Below are positions 17,713 through 26,736 of a DNA stretch of 64,000 nt, one piece after another (position 1 is the stretch's first letter; each line of letters opens with the position of its first letter). The notes under the pieces are model-generated. The model did no database searches, had not been told where the DNA came from, and saw nothing but the letters and a program-made list of their open reading frames with translations. This stretch comes from Auritidibacter sp. Marseille-P8566 (GTDB taxonomy: Bacteria > Actinomycetota > Actinomycetes > Actinomycetales > Microbacteriaceae), in the NCBI GenBank assembly GCA_945895375.1, contig CAMDEE010000004.1, positions 62,001 through 126,000 of the forward strand, in the 5' to 3' direction. Position numbers and translations under genes: made by a program.

Positions 17713-17733
17713 AACATTATGTCAAGTAATGTT
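17713..17733 (+). terminator. AT-rich hairpin between NUDIX and trpD genes
   Basis: Arms aacatta (17713-17719) and taatgtt (17727-17733) enclose a 7-base loop and are followed by ttat on the plus strand. The stem is 7 bp and AT-rich, so it is a weak intrinsic terminator candidate for the NUDIX gene; it could also act for trpD from the other side. This is the only structure seen in the 70-bp convergent gap. Confidence 0.4.
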
Positions 17734-17750
17734 TTATAGGCCAGCAAACG

Positions 17751-18848
17751 CTACTCCCCGAAGGATTGACTCTTTTCGACCCACTGGTTCAGTTTGGCTA
17801 AGGCTTTACCGTTCTCGATTGCATCTAGTGCAAATGCAAAGTTCTTGGCTAAAGACTTGTTCAGGTTGAACTGATCTGCAGATGTCATTCTCGCTAATTC
17901 GTAGGCTGTTATGCCAGCTGCTGCATTTAGAGCCACGATGTCCTTGATGGCGTCCTTATCCCCCATAAAGCCTGTATCTAGGCCGAAGATAGCCTTTGCT
18001 GTGGACGCATTCTCCTGGGCGTCACCACCTAAAAGTTGCTCAACGGAGGCTCTTTTGATGCCGATATCGGCTGGATCAAAGGTGGATTCAGTAACTTTTC
18101 CACCGGAAACGATCCAAACAGAACTTGAACCAGTGGTTGTTAGCTCATCAAGGCCATCAGAACCCCTGAAAACAAGGGCTGTTCTGCCTCTTAGAGCCAT
18201 TTCTGAGGCCAACAATGGCGCGATTACTGGGTTTGCGACGCCTAAGGCGGTTGCGATTGGCTGAGCTGGGTTCGACAAAGGACCTAGGAAATTGAAGGTT
18301 GTTGGGACTCCCAGCTTCTTTCTGGTTGGACCAACGTGCTTCAGAGAAGGGTGGAACATCGGAGCGAAGAAGAAAGTGATGTTGGTTTCAGCAAAAACTT
18401 CAGCTAGTTGCTCAGGGCTTAGGTTTAGGTTGATTCCTAGGGCCTCGAGCATCTCTGAAGAGCCTGTTTTGCCCGAGGCAGACCTGCTTCCGTGTTTGAG
18501 AACTGGGTAGCCACAGGCAGCTGTAACGATTGCTGCCATGGATGAAATGTTCACTGTGCCCAGCTGATCTCCCCCTGTTCCAACGATGTCGATAGCATTT
18601 TTTGATACAGGAATAGGTAAAGCGTTGGCAAGCATGACATCTACAAAACCGGAAATTTCTTCGATGGTTTCACCTTTGGATTTCAATGCAAGCAAGAAGG
18701 CAGCCATGTCGTCTTCTAGGGCATTGCCGCTCATGATTTGCTCCATGGCCCAGGTTGCCTCTCCCCTGGTCAAATCTTTGTTTTGACTAAGGTCATTGAG
18801 TATTGCTGGCCAACTTAGCGCTTCATTCATGAGCATAAGTTTAGCCAT
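17751..18848 (-). CDS. trpD: Anthranilate phosphoribosyltransferase TrpD
   Basis: A 365-residue enzyme that joins anthranilate and PRPP in tryptophan synthesis. Signatures are the PRPP-binding GTGGDQLGTVNISSM, KHGSRSASGKTGSSEMLEALG (two adjoining stretches, with the conserved Lys-His-Gly), and the anthranilate-side GPTRKKLG. The length is normal. Several in-frame Met codons occur in the first seven positions (Met1, Met5, Met7) and no ribosome-binding site clearly chooses between them. It stands alone, divergent from ctaE, a placement common in actinobacteria where trpD is detached from the other trp genes. Confidence 0.95.
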   Translation of the reverse strand: MAKLMLMNEALSWPAILNDLSQNKDLTRGEATWAMEQIMSGNALEDDMAAFLLALKSKGETIEEISGFVDVMLANALPIPVSKNAIDIVGTGGDQLGTVNISSMAAIVTAACGYPVLKHGSRSASGKTGSSEMLEALGINLNLSPEQLAEVFAETNITFFFAPMFHPSLKHVGPTRKKLGVPTTFNFLGPLSNPAQPIATALGVANPVIAPLLASEMALRGRTALVFRGSDGLDELTTTGSSSVWIVSGGKVTESTFDPADIGIKRASVEQLLGGDAQENASTAKAIFGLDTGFMGDKDAIKDIVALNAAAGITAYELARMTSADQFNLNKSLAKNFAFALDAIENGKALAKLNQWVEKSQSFGE

Positions 18849-18934
18849 CGAGAAAAGGCTTTTCAGTCAAAAAATCCACGCCACAATAGGGAAAACAACG
18901 CATTTATAACGATTTGGGAAGGTAGTATTAAGGC

Positions 18935-19552
18935 ATGTCGACTGCTCCCCTAGCAAACCAGCAAATACACCGTCCAAGTGCGACTTCCGTAGGAACGATC
19001 GTCTGGCTGGGTAGCGAAGTTATGTTCTTTGCGGCCCTTTTTGCCATGTATTTCAGCCTCCGAGCCAACGCTCCGGAAATCTGGGCAGCTGGAACAGAGA
19101 TGCTAAACGTCCCGTTTGCCCTTATAAACACTCTAATTCTTGTCGCTTCGTCTTTCACCGCCCAGTTCGGTGTCTTCGCAGCTGAGCGCATGCAACCAAG
19201 ATCTACTGGCAAGTCCCCTATGAAATGGGGAATGGTCGAGTGGTTCATCATCAGTTACGTTCTAGGTGCAGTTTTCGTGGCAGGTCAGGTTTGGGAATAC
19301 GCAATTTTGATCAGCGAGGGTGTCACCCTAAGTAGCGACTCATACGGTTCAGCTTTCTACATCACAACAGGTTTCCACGCACTGCATGTGACCGGTGGTT
19401 TGATTGCGTTCTTGTTTGTTATCGGTAGAACATTCGCAGCCAAGAAGTTCGGCCACAAGGAAGCTACTGCTGCAATCGTTGTCTCCTACTACTGGCACTT
19501 CGTTGATGTGGTTTGGATTGCTCTGTTCCTCATCATTTACGTTTTGAAATAA
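18935..19552 (+). CDS. ctaE: Cytochrome c oxidase subunit III (CtaE)
   Basis: A 205-residue five-helix subunit III of the aa3 oxidase. Recognisable segments are [37 protein letters not shown] and the terminal [15 protein letters not shown]. It stabilises subunit I and lines the proton entry. As in other actinobacteria it is the first gene of the ctaE-qcrCAB operon, so oxidase and bc1 subunits are co-expressed for the bc1-aa3 supercomplex. A TATAAC hexamer at 18905-18910 could be its -10 element, but no convincing -35 is visible. Confidence 0.95.
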   Translation: MSTAPLANQQIHRPSATSVGTIVWLGSEVMFFAALFAMYFSLRANAPEIWAAGTEMLNVPFALINTLILVASSFTAQFGVFAAERMQPRSTGKSPMKWGMVEWFIISYVLGAVFVAGQVWEYAILISEGVTLSSDSYGSAFYITTGFHALHVTGGLIAFLFVIGRTFAAKKFGHKEATAAIVVSYYWHFVDVVWIALFLIIYVLK

Positions 19553-19582
19553 ACAAACAAAAGAAAAGAGCTGGATCTATAA

Positions 19583-20380
19583 ATGAAGCAACTTAGGCGC
19601 AAGATCAATGGATTGCGACGCAGTCCAAAAGCACTAGGTATTGTCATGTTCGCGGGTTTGTTGGTCGTAGGAACTGGTTACACAACAGTTAGCGCAGCTG
19701 TCTCCCCTAACCGCGAAGTTATTAGAACTCAGGAACAAATCGATCTAGGCAAGAAGATTTTCCTTGCCAACTGTTCTTCATGTCACGGTAAGAACGCTGA
19801 AGGAACTGCAAACGGTCCAAGCTTGATTGGTGTTGGAGAAGCTTCAGTTGATTTCCAAGTTTCAACCGGACGTATGCCAGGAGCTGCTAGCGGTCCTCAG
19901 TTAGAAGTAAAGCCAGTTCAATTCACTGAAGAAGAGATCGCAGCTATGGCTGCATACATTGGTTCTCTCGCAGATGGGCCTTCAATTCCAGATGAGGCTT
20001 ACCTTCAGGCAAACGGAGATCCTTCAATAGGTGGCGAACTTTTCAGAATTAACTGTGCAATGTGTCACAACGCAGCTGGTGCTGGTGGTGCACTTACTGA
20101 AGGTAAGTATGCTCCTCACCTAATGAACTCGACACCAAAGATTATTTATGAAGCAATGGTTACAGGTCCACAAAACATGCCTGTATTCAACGATGCCAAC
20201 ATCACCCCTGAACAGAAGAACGACATCATCACCTACCTTGTCTACGTTCAAGAGAATGCATCAGTTGGTGGAGATGAGCTTGGTAGCTTAGGCCCTGTTT
20301 CTGAAGGTCTTGTTGCTTGGTTCGGTCTTCTAGGTTTACTTATCATCATCGCTATCTGGCTTGCAGCCAAGTCAAACTAA
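19583..20380 (+). CDS. qcrC: Cytochrome bc1 diheme cytochrome c subunit QcrC
   Basis: A 265-residue protein with an N-terminal membrane anchor or signal (residues about 18-38), two c-type haem sites (Cys64-Ser-Ser-Cys67-His68 and Cys158-Ala-Met-Cys161-His162) and a C-terminal membrane helix. The two haems replace the separate soluble cytochrome c and pass electrons directly to the CuA site of CtaC in the supercomplex. The diheme form is characteristic of actinobacteria. It lies 30 bp after ctaE and 13 bp before qcrA. Confidence 0.96.
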   Translation: MKQLRRKINGLRRSPKALGIVMFAGLLVVGTGYTTVSAAVSPNREVIRTQEQIDLGKKIFLANCSSCHGKNAEGTANGPSLIGVGEASVDFQVSTGRMPGAASGPQLEVKPVQFTEEEIAAMAAYIGSLADGPSIPDEAYLQANGDPSIGGELFRINCAMCHNAAGAGGALTEGKYAPHLMNSTPKIIYEAMVTGPQNMPVFNDANITPEQKNDIITYLVYVQENASVGGDELGSLGPVSEGLVAWFGLLGLLIIIAIWLAAKSN

Positions 20381-20393
20381 GTAGAGAGATTAA

Positions 20394-21467
20394 ATGAGCG
20401 ACAACTCTAAAGAAGTAGAAACACAAAAGGGACTTGAAAAAGTTTCTGGCTCTTACTCAGACCATGAGTATGAGGGTGGCCTTGCAGTTGTGAGCGCAGA
20501 CAAGATCAATGACCCAGGCCTTGAACCTCATCGTGTTCGAATGACTGACAAGAGCCTGAAGCATGAGAAGGCTGCTGTTCGACAGGTTTCAGTTCTCTTT
20601 GTTCTTTCTATGCTTGGCAGTGCATTCGCGCTATGGGCATACTTCGCATTCCCACTTTCAGAAGATCTTTCAAGTGTTCGCCTGAACAACATGTACCTAG
20701 GTATCGGTATGACTCTGGGTCTACTTGGAATCGGTATTGGTGCAGTTCACTGGGCTAAGACTCTAATGCCAGACAATGAAGTTTCTGAAGAGCGTCACCT
20801 CACCCGTGGCTCAGAAGACAAGCGTGCTGCTGCAATTGAGATTCTGGCTGCAGCAAACCAAGAATCTGGTTTCACAAGAAGGAAGCTTATTCGTAGAACT
20901 CTTTACGGATCTCTTGCACTCTTCCCACTACCTGGAATCATTCTTCTTGCAGACCTTGGACCAAACCCAGGTGACTCACTACGACACACTTTCTGGAAGA
21001 AGGGTACTCGCCTAGCGAAAGACCCTACAGGAATTGAAATCAAGGCATCTGATGTGACTCTTGGTTCTGTATTCCAGGTTATTCCTGCTGGCTTGAACCC
21101 CGAACAAAAAGATTACTTGGAAGAGAAAGCTAAAGCTGCTGTTCTTCTAGTTCGCGTAGATCCAGGTGAACTTATCGAAACAGAAGAACGTAAGGGTTGG
21201 TCGTACCAAGGTATTGTCGCCTACTCAAAGATTTGTACTCACGTTGGTTGCCCTGTTGCTCTTTACGAGCAGCAGACTCACCATCTACTATGCCCATGCC
21301 ACCAATCAACATTCGATTTAATCGATGGCTGCAAGGTTGTCTTTGGTCCAGCAGCAAGACCACTACCCCAGCTTCCAATCACGGTAGACAGCGAAGGTTA
21401 CTTGGTAGCTCAAAGCGACTTCTTAGAACCTGTTGGTCCATCATTCTGGGATAGGAGTGTGAAGTAA
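20394..21467 (+). CDS. qcrA: Cytochrome bc1 Rieske iron-sulfur subunit QcrA
   Basis: A 357-residue actinobacterial Rieske protein with three membrane helices (about 65-85, 100-118 and 170-187). The [2Fe-2S] ligands are Cys281 and His283 in CTHVGC and Cys300 and His303 in CPCHQSTF; Cys286 and Cys302 form the structural disulphide. The Arg pair before the third helix (Phe-Thr-Arg-Arg-Lys) fits Tat-dependent insertion of that helix, consistent with tatAC in this window. Its stop overlaps the qcrB start by one base. Confidence 0.96.
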   Translation: MSDNSKEVETQKGLEKVSGSYSDHEYEGGLAVVSADKINDPGLEPHRVRMTDKSLKHEKAAVRQVSVLFVLSMLGSAFALWAYFAFPLSEDLSSVRLNNMYLGIGMTLGLLGIGIGAVHWAKTLMPDNEVSEERHLTRGSEDKRAAAIEILAAANQESGFTRRKLIRRTLYGSLALFPLPGIILLADLGPNPGDSLRHTFWKKGTRLAKDPTGIEIKASDVTLGSVFQVIPAGLNPEQKDYLEEKAKAAVLLVRVDPGELIETEERKGWSYQGIVAYSKICTHVGCPVALYEQQTHHLLCPCHQSTFDLIDGCKVVFGPAARPLPQLPITVDSEGYLVAQSDFLEPVGPSFWDRSVK

Positions 21468-23113
21468 TGTCAATCACAAAAACTAAGCCGCAGAGCAACA
21501 CCTTCCTAGCTGGAACTGCTAACTACGTTGACGAAAGAGTTGGCGCTTCAGGAATTCTTAAGGAATTCGGAAGAAAGATATTCCCTGATCACTGGTCATT
21601 TATGCTCGGTGAAGTTGCAATGTATTCATTCTTCGTTCTCTTGATTTCAGGTACATTCCTAACCTTCTTCTATGACCCATCAATGGCCATGATTAAGTAC
21701 GACGGTGTCTACGCTCCCCTAAAGGATGCGATTATGTCCAAGGCTTACGAATCAAGCCTGAACATCACCTTCGAAGTTCGAGGTGGACTTCTGATGAGGC
21801 AAGCTCACCACTGGTCAGCCTTGCTCTTCGTTGCTGCCGCAGGTCTTCACATGCTTCGTGTTTTCTTCACAGGTGCATTCCGCAAGCCACGCGAATTGAA
21901 CTGGGTTGTTGGGTTTATGCTTTTCGTCCTAGCAATGGCTGGTGGCTTTACCGGGTACTCACTTCCAGATGATCTTCTATCTGGAAATGGTTTGCGAATC
22001 ATTGATGGAATGATCAAGGGTGTTCCATTCATTGGCACAGGAATTTCTTCACTTCTATTCGGTGGTGAGTTCCCAGGGCACGTAGTTATCGCGCGACTCT
22101 ACGCGCTACATATCATGATTATCCCTGCATTGATTCTTGTTTTCCTTGCTCTGCACTTATTCATGTTGATCATTCATAAGCACACTCACTACGCAGGTCC
22201 TGGTAAGAGTGACAAGAACATCGTTGGTTACCCACTAATGCCTGTTTATGTTGCAAAGGCTGGTGGATTCTTCTTCATCGTGTTCGGTGTGATTATGGTT
22301 ATCTCAGCCTTCTTCACCATCAACCCAATTTGGAACTACGGTGGCTACGACCCATCCCCTGTTTCAGCTGGAACACAGCCTGACTGGTATATCGGTTGGT
22401 TGGATGGCGCATTGCGTCTAGCGCCAACCGGCATGGAGTTCATGCTCGGTGAATACACAGTGTCAATGAACATATTGCTACCACTGGCGATCAGCTTGAT
22501 CTTCCTTGCTCTAGTTGCTATCTACCCATTTATTGAGAACTGGGTAACTGGCGACAAGCGCGAACACCACGCTCTAGACCGTCCACGTAACGCTCCAACT
22601 CGCACAGGTATCGGTGCAGCTGGTGTTACTTTCTACGCAGTTCTATGGGCAGGTGCGAGTACGGACTTGATTGCTACCCACTTCAAGATGTCACTGAACC
22701 AGGTGCTGATCTCAATGCAGATCTCATTGATCCTGCTTCCGATTGTCGCGTTCTATGTAACAAAGCGAGTGTGTCTAGCTCTGCAGCGCAAGGATAAAGA
22801 GATTGCAATTCACGGACGTGAGTCTGGACGAATTGTGAGACTTCCTCACGGTGAATACATTGAAGTTCACGAGCCACTTGATGCATTCGATCTATACAAG
22901 CTAGTTGACTACAAGGACTACCAGCCAACACTTGCTAGACCAAATGCAAAGGGTCAGATCACCGTTAACGCGAGAATTAGATCAGCGCTTTCACGCTTCT
23001 ACTTCCAAGACCGTATCACTCCTGCAACTAAGTCAGAGATCGAAGAAGCCAGAGCACACGCTCACGAGATCGAAGAGCAAGTTCAGAAAGCTATTGAGTC
23101 AGACAAGAACTAG
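21467..23113 (+). CDS. qcrB: Cytochrome bc1 cytochrome b subunit QcrB
   Basis: A 548-residue cytochrome b carrying the haem-ligand histidines in RQAHHWSALLF and in the RLYALHIMIIP and ALHLFMLIIHKH segments. The quinol-oxidation loop is present as the PDWYIGWLDG stretch. The cytoplasmic C-terminal extension of about 130 residues, rich in charge, is an actinobacterial feature. It oxidises menaquinol and feeds QcrA/QcrC. It is the last gene of its operon and is followed by a strong terminator. Confidence 0.96.
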   Translation: MSITKTKPQSNTFLAGTANYVDERVGASGILKEFGRKIFPDHWSFMLGEVAMYSFFVLLISGTFLTFFYDPSMAMIKYDGVYAPLKDAIMSKAYESSLNITFEVRGGLLMRQAHHWSALLFVAAAGLHMLRVFFTGAFRKPRELNWVVGFMLFVLAMAGGFTGYSLPDDLLSGNGLRIIDGMIKGVPFIGTGISSLLFGGEFPGHVVIARLYALHIMIIPALILVFLALHLFMLIIHKHTHYAGPGKSDKNIVGYPLMPVYVAKAGGFFFIVFGVIMVISAFFTINPIWNYGGYDPSPVSAGTQPDWYIGWLDGALRLAPTGMEFMLGEYTVSMNILLPLAISLIFLALVAIYPFIENWVTGDKREHHALDRPRNAPTRTGIGAAGVTFYAVLWAGASTDLIATHFKMSLNQVLISMQISLILLPIVAFYVTKRVCLALQRKDKEIAIHGRESGRIVRLPHGEYIEVHEPLDAFDLYKLVDYKDYQPTLARPNAKGQITVNARIRSALSRFYFQDRITPATKSEIEEARAHAHEIEEQVQKAIESDKN

Positions 23114-23127
23114 TGTCTAACTAAAGA

Positions 23128-23155
23128 AAGTGCCCATCAGCAATGGTGGGCACTT
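23128..23155 (+). terminator. Terminator of the ctaE-qcrCAB operon
   Basis: Perfect 9-bp arms aagtgccca (23128-23136) and tgggcactt (23147-23155) enclose a 10-base loop and are followed by cttcttt on the plus strand. The hairpin begins 14 bp after the qcrB stop. Confidence 0.85.
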
Positions 23156-23230
23156 CTTCTTTAACCCGGACCCCTATCCCCCTGCCCTCTCGTTGCAACT
23201 GAATTGGACATGTGACTTGGGTAGTTGAAA

Positions 23231-23255
23231 ACCCAGCACCTAAAAGATGCTGGGT
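23231..23255 (-). terminator. Terminator of the ctaCDF operon
   Basis: Arms acccagca (23231-23238) and tgctgggt (23248-23255) enclose a 9-base loop. Read on the minus strand the hairpin is followed by tttc, 24 bp beyond the ctaF stop. It faces the qcrB terminator across about 75 bp, so each convergent respiratory operon has its own. Confidence 0.8.
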
Positions 23256-23279
23256 CATTCGTTGAATCTTTAGAGATTT

Positions 23280-23690
23280 TTAGTGAGCGTGTTGTCCTCT
23301 TGAGTGTTCAAATACAAAACCAATTAGAGCAATCATTGCGATCGGGAAACCAATTGCCATTACCCACCAGCCAACTGCAAGAGCTGTAAAGCAGATTGCA
23401 CTACCGATTCCCAAAGCTAGAGGCCACCAGGACCATGGAGCAAAGAATCCCATCTCTGCTTCACCATCTTCGATATTGGCATCTGGGTTATCTTCAGGAC
23501 CTGTGAAGTTCTTCGCAGATTTCGCTAGGTAGAAGGAAATGAAGCTAGTTAGGAATACCAGCATGCCAAGAGCTGCGAATCCGATGACTTCGATTTCACC
23601 ATCAGCCATGTATGTCCAGTATCCATAAACACCAGCAACTATAAGGTTGAAAATCGTAAGGACGTTTAGGATCGTGACGTTAGTCTTCAT
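23280..23690 (-). CDS. ctaF: Cytochrome c oxidase subunit IV (CtaF)
   Basis: A 136-residue actinobacterial-type subunit IV with four hydrophobic helices, the first at about residues 7-26 and the last ending in FEHSRGQHAH. The central loop has the family Gly-Phe-Phe-Ala-Pro-Trp-Ser-Trp-Trp-Pro stretch. It is a small structural subunit of the aa3 oxidase. It starts 2 bp after ctaD and is the last gene of the operon. Confidence 0.92.
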   Translation of the reverse strand: MKTNVTILNVLTIFNLIVAGVYGYWTYMADGEIEVIGFAALGMLVFLTSFISFYLAKSAKNFTGPEDNPDANIEDGEAEMGFFAPWSWWPLALGIGSAICFTALAVGWWVMAIGFPIAMIALIGFVFEHSRGQHAH

Positions 23691-23692
23691 GC

Positions 23693-25345
23693 TTACTTAC
23701 TCCCATCCTTGGTCATCGGTCTCGCATCGGGCGATGCATACTCCGGGTGATTGAGATCGAATGCTGGGGACTCGCTTCTGATTCTAGGAATAGAAGTGAA
23801 GTTGTGTCTTGGAAGTGGTGATGCTGTTGCCCACTCAAGTGAACGTCCGTAACCCCAAGGGTCATTCATCTGAACCATCTCACCCTTGCGGCTCGTGATC
23901 CAAACGTTCCATAGGAATGGAAGCATTGACAGACCAAGAAGTAGCGAACCTGCAGTTGAGAGCTGGTTCATCCAGGTGAAGCCATCGCCTTCTAGGTAGG
24001 TGTAGTAGCGACGAGGCATACCCTTCACACCCAACCAGTGCTGGATTAGGAATGTGAAGTGGAAACCAAAGAATAGAAGCCAGAAGTGAATCTTTCCTAG
24101 ACGCTCGTTCAACATCTTGCCTGTGAACTTTGGCCACCAGAAGTAGAAGCCGGCAAACATAGCGAACACAACTGTTCCGAATACTACGTAGTGGAAGTGT
24201 GCGACTACGAAGTATGAGTCGCTCACGTGGAAGTCAAGTGCTGGTGAAGCAAGAATTACACCGGTAAGACCACCAAAGATGAAAGTGGTAAGGAATCCCA
24301 AGCTCCAAAGCATTGGGGTTTCGAATGTTATGGACCCCCGCCACATCGTTCCAATCCAGTTGAATATTTTCACACCCGTAGGAACTGCAATCAGCATCGT
24401 CGTGAAGGCGAAGAATGCAAGTAGAACAGATCCTGTTACATACATGTGGTGAGCCCACACTGTCATCGATAACGCAGCAATTGCAATTGTCGCGTAGACA
24501 AGTGTGCGATAACCGAAGACTGGCTTACGGCTAAACACTGGGAAGATTTCCGACACGATTCCAAAGAATGGAAGCGCGATGATGTAAACCTCTGGGTGAC
24601 CAAAGAACCAGAAGAGGTGTTGCCAGAGCATGGCTCCCCCATTTTCTGGATCAAAAATATGTGCCCCAAACTTTCGATCTGCACCCAATGCAAACAACGC
24701 TGCAGCTAGAGGTGGGAAAGCCATGATTACAAGGATTGAAGTAACCAGTGTGTTCCAAGTGAAGATTGGCATACGGAACATAGTCATACCAGGAGCACGC
24801 ATGGTGATGATTGTGGTGATGAAGTTCACACCACCCATGATTGTTCCGAAACCGCTAAGGGCTAGACCAAAGACCCATAGATCTCCTCCGAGCCCTGGCG
24901 AGAACGTCGTATTGGATAGTGGCGCGTATGCGAACCAACCAAACGATGCTGCTCCTTGAGGTGTAAAGAATCCTGCTACAGCAATGAATGAACCCCAGAA
25001 GTAGAACCAGTAAGCAATTGCGTTCAATCTTGGGAAAGCAACATCCGGAGCACCAATCTGAACTGGCATCAAAACGTTTGCGAAACCAGCGAACAGCGGA
25101 GTCGCAAACATCAAAAGCATGATTGTTCCGTGCATGGTGAAAAGCTGGTTGTACTGCTCTTTCGTTTGAATTATTGTCAAACCAGGCATAGCAAGCTGAG
25201 CTCTAATCAAAAGAGCCATCACTCCAGCAATCATGAAGTAAACAAATGATGTACCTAGGTACAGGTAACCAATCTTCTTGTGGTCAGTGGTGGTCAGCCA
25301 ATCAACGACGATTCTGCCTTTAGATTTTTTTGCTGGCTGGATCAT
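23693..25345 (-). CDS. ctaD: Cytochrome c oxidase subunit I (CtaD)
   Basis: A 550-residue catalytic subunit with twelve membrane helices. Haem and CuB ligands sit in [24 protein letters not shown] (with the His-Tyr crosslink pair), AHHMYVTG and HFHYVVFG. Asp/Lys-channel elements such as [19 protein letters not shown] are intact, consistent with a proton-pumping A-type oxidase. It is translated directly after ctaC (2-bp gap). Confidence 0.97.
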   Translation of the reverse strand: MIQPAKKSKGRIVVDWLTTTDHKKIGYLYLGTSFVYFMIAGVMALLIRAQLAMPGLTIIQTKEQYNQLFTMHGTIMLLMFATPLFAGFANVLMPVQIGAPDVAFPRLNAIAYWFYFWGSFIAVAGFFTPQGAASFGWFAYAPLSNTTFSPGLGGDLWVFGLALSGFGTIMGGVNFITTIITMRAPGMTMFRMPIFTWNTLVTSILVIMAFPPLAAALFALGADRKFGAHIFDPENGGAMLWQHLFWFFGHPEVYIIALPFFGIVSEIFPVFSRKPVFGYRTLVYATIAIAALSMTVWAHHMYVTGSVLLAFFAFTTMLIAVPTGVKIFNWIGTMWRGSITFETPMLWSLGFLTTFIFGGLTGVILASPALDFHVSDSYFVVAHFHYVVFGTVVFAMFAGFYFWWPKFTGKMLNERLGKIHFWLLFFGFHFTFLIQHWLGVKGMPRRYYTYLEGDGFTWMNQLSTAGSLLLGLSMLPFLWNVWITSRKGEMVQMNDPWGYGRSLEWATASPLPRHNFTSIPRIRSESPAFDLNHPEYASPDARPMTKDGSK

Positions 25346-25347
25346 CT

Positions 25348-26217
25348 TTAGCCCTCACTCTTTGGTTTGTTGCCTGGAAGGTTATTATTTCTGTTGATAT
25401 TGTTTGGGTCATTTGGATCCGCTGTTAGTTGACCAACATTACCCATGCTTCTTAGTTCAGCCATCCGGGCATCGTAGTCAGCTTGAGAAACAACCTTGAC
25501 GTTGAAAAGCATCATCGAGTGGAATTCACCACAAAGCTCAGCACACTTACCCTTGTATGTTCCAATAACTTGAGGGGTTAGATACATTTTGTTTACCTTG
25601 CCAGGGAAAACGTCCTTCTTGTATAGGAAGTCAATTACCCAGAATGAGTGGATCACATCTCTCGAAACTAGATCGAACTGAACTGTCCTGTTTACAGGTA
25701 AGTAAAGGGTAGGTAGTTCTTTCTCGGCTTCTTCAGTTACAGCTTGAAGCTGAATTCCTGAGTCAAAAACGTTGTCGTTCGTGTAGTTGAAGTCCCAAGA
25801 CCACTGCTTGCCAACAACTTCAATTCTGTAATCGCTAGCCACTGGCTTCTCGATAATGTCAATGTCACGAGCAGTCAAAGCAAAGAAACCTAGAACCAAA
25901 ATGAATGGAACCACTGTGAAAAGCGCTTCAATTGGCATGTTGTAGCGAAGCTGAGGCGGGATCTCTTGGTCACCTTTGCGGCGACGGTAAACGATTATTG
26001 CCCAGAACATAAGACCCCACGCAATAACTCCGACTACGTATAGGACGATCCAAGCCCCTCCCCAGAGGGAAACGATGCGCTCGGTGTGATTAGTCACTCC
26101 TGTTTCGCCAGGAAGCCAGCCTCTAGAGAATTCATAGGATGTACAGCCGCTTAAAGAGGCAATTAGGACAGCGAATAGTGGGATTATTGCCCATCTATTT
26201 CTACGTTTTGGCAGCAA
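25348..26217 (-). CDS. ctaC: Cytochrome c oxidase subunit II (CtaC), lipoprotein
   Basis: A 289-residue subunit II. The N-terminus is a lipoprotein signal with lipobox Leu-Ser-Gly-Cys (Cys25), followed by two membrane helices and the CuA domain, whose ligands lie in [10 protein letters not shown] and [14 protein letters not shown]. It accepts electrons from QcrC. The TTG start is supported by AAGGA six bases upstream. The C-terminal tail is Asn-rich. A good promoter lies about 25-50 bp upstream. Confidence 0.95.
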   Translation of the reverse strand: MLPKRRNRWAIIPLFAVLIASLSGCTSYEFSRGWLPGETGVTNHTERIVSLWGGAWIVLYVVGVIAWGLMFWAIIVYRRRKGDQEIPPQLRYNMPIEALFTVVPFILVLGFFALTARDIDIIEKPVASDYRIEVVGKQWSWDFNYTNDNVFDSGIQLQAVTEEAEKELPTLYLPVNRTVQFDLVSRDVIHSFWVIDFLYKKDVFPGKVNKMYLTPQVIGTYKGKCAELCGEFHSMMLFNVKVVSQADYDARMAELRSMGNVGQLTADPNDPNNINRNNNLPGNKPKSEG

Positions 26218-26240
26218 AATCGATCCTTCAATATCGTTTC

Positions 26241-26270
26241 GTTATAAATAAAGTTTACGCCTTTATTCAA
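26241..26270 (-). promoter_or_regulatory. Probable promoter of ctaCDF
   Basis: On the minus strand TTGAAT (26270-26265) and TATAAC (26246-26241) are separated by 18 bp, close to the housekeeping sigma consensus, and lie 24-53 bp upstream of the ctaC TTG start. Confidence 0.55.
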
Positions 26271-26322
26271 GCCAAAACTGCCATAACACCCCAAAACGTA
26301 AGGGAAAGACTGGTGTTTAGGT

Positions 26323-26685
26323 TTAGCTGAATGAAGAACCACAGGCACAACTGCCCTGGCTGTTAGGGTTATCGATTTCAAAAGCGCGCTTCTGGAAGGT
26401 ATCGACGAAATCGAAAGTTGCCCCGGTGATGTAAGGTGCTGTCATGCTATCAACGACGACCTCTACCCCACTAAAGTCCTTGATCAGGTCATCTTCACGC
26501 AGTTCAGGAGTCAAGATGAAAGGTAAATACTGGAACCCGGCACAGCCACCAACCTTGATTTCAACACGAAGACGGAGTTTTTCGCCATCTTTCAAGTCGC
26601 TAACGTCAGCTGATTCGATGTGTCTAAGCAGTTCTGCCCTTGCAGCATCAGTGATTTCAAGTCCGTGGGACAAAGTTTCAGTCAT
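26323..26685 (-). CDS. erpA: Iron-sulfur cluster insertion protein (HesB/IscA/ErpA family)
   Basis: A 120-residue A-type carrier. The three conserved cysteines are present: one in GGCAGFQY and two in the C-terminal Gly-Ser-Cys-Ala-Cys-Gly-Ser-Ser-Phe. Such proteins deliver Fe-S clusters to apo-enzymes. The position upstream of the cox operon is common in actinobacteria and fits a role in supplying clusters to respiratory proteins such as QcrA. A TAGGAG site lies 8 bases before the ATG. The symbol follows common annotation; IscA-type is equally possible. Confidence 0.9.
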   Translation of the reverse strand: MTETLSHGLEITDAARAELLRHIESADVSDLKDGEKLRLRVEIKVGGCAGFQYLPFILTPELREDDLIKDFSGVEVVVDSMTAPYITGATFDFVDTFQKRAFEIDNPNSQGSCACGSSFS

Positions 26686-26736
26686 TTCAATCTCCTATTA
26701 GGTGCTAATTCTAAGCCTTGGAACCTCAGTTTTGGG

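Noticed and set aside
17707-17720. Near-palindrome ataatgaacattat as an operator
   Set aside because: It overlaps the AT-rich hairpin in a convergent gap with no promoter to regulate, and AT-rich palindromes of this size arise by chance.
24630-24959. A 109-codon plus-strand frame antisense to ctaD
   Set aside because: It lies wholly within the conserved ctaD coding sequence and is a codon-bias shadow; the same applies to long antisense frames in dnaE, qcrB and mur genes.
26287-26322. Hairpin between the Fe-S insertion gene and ctaC
   Set aside because: Six-base arms with a loop of about 20 bases and no T tract; too weak to call a terminator.
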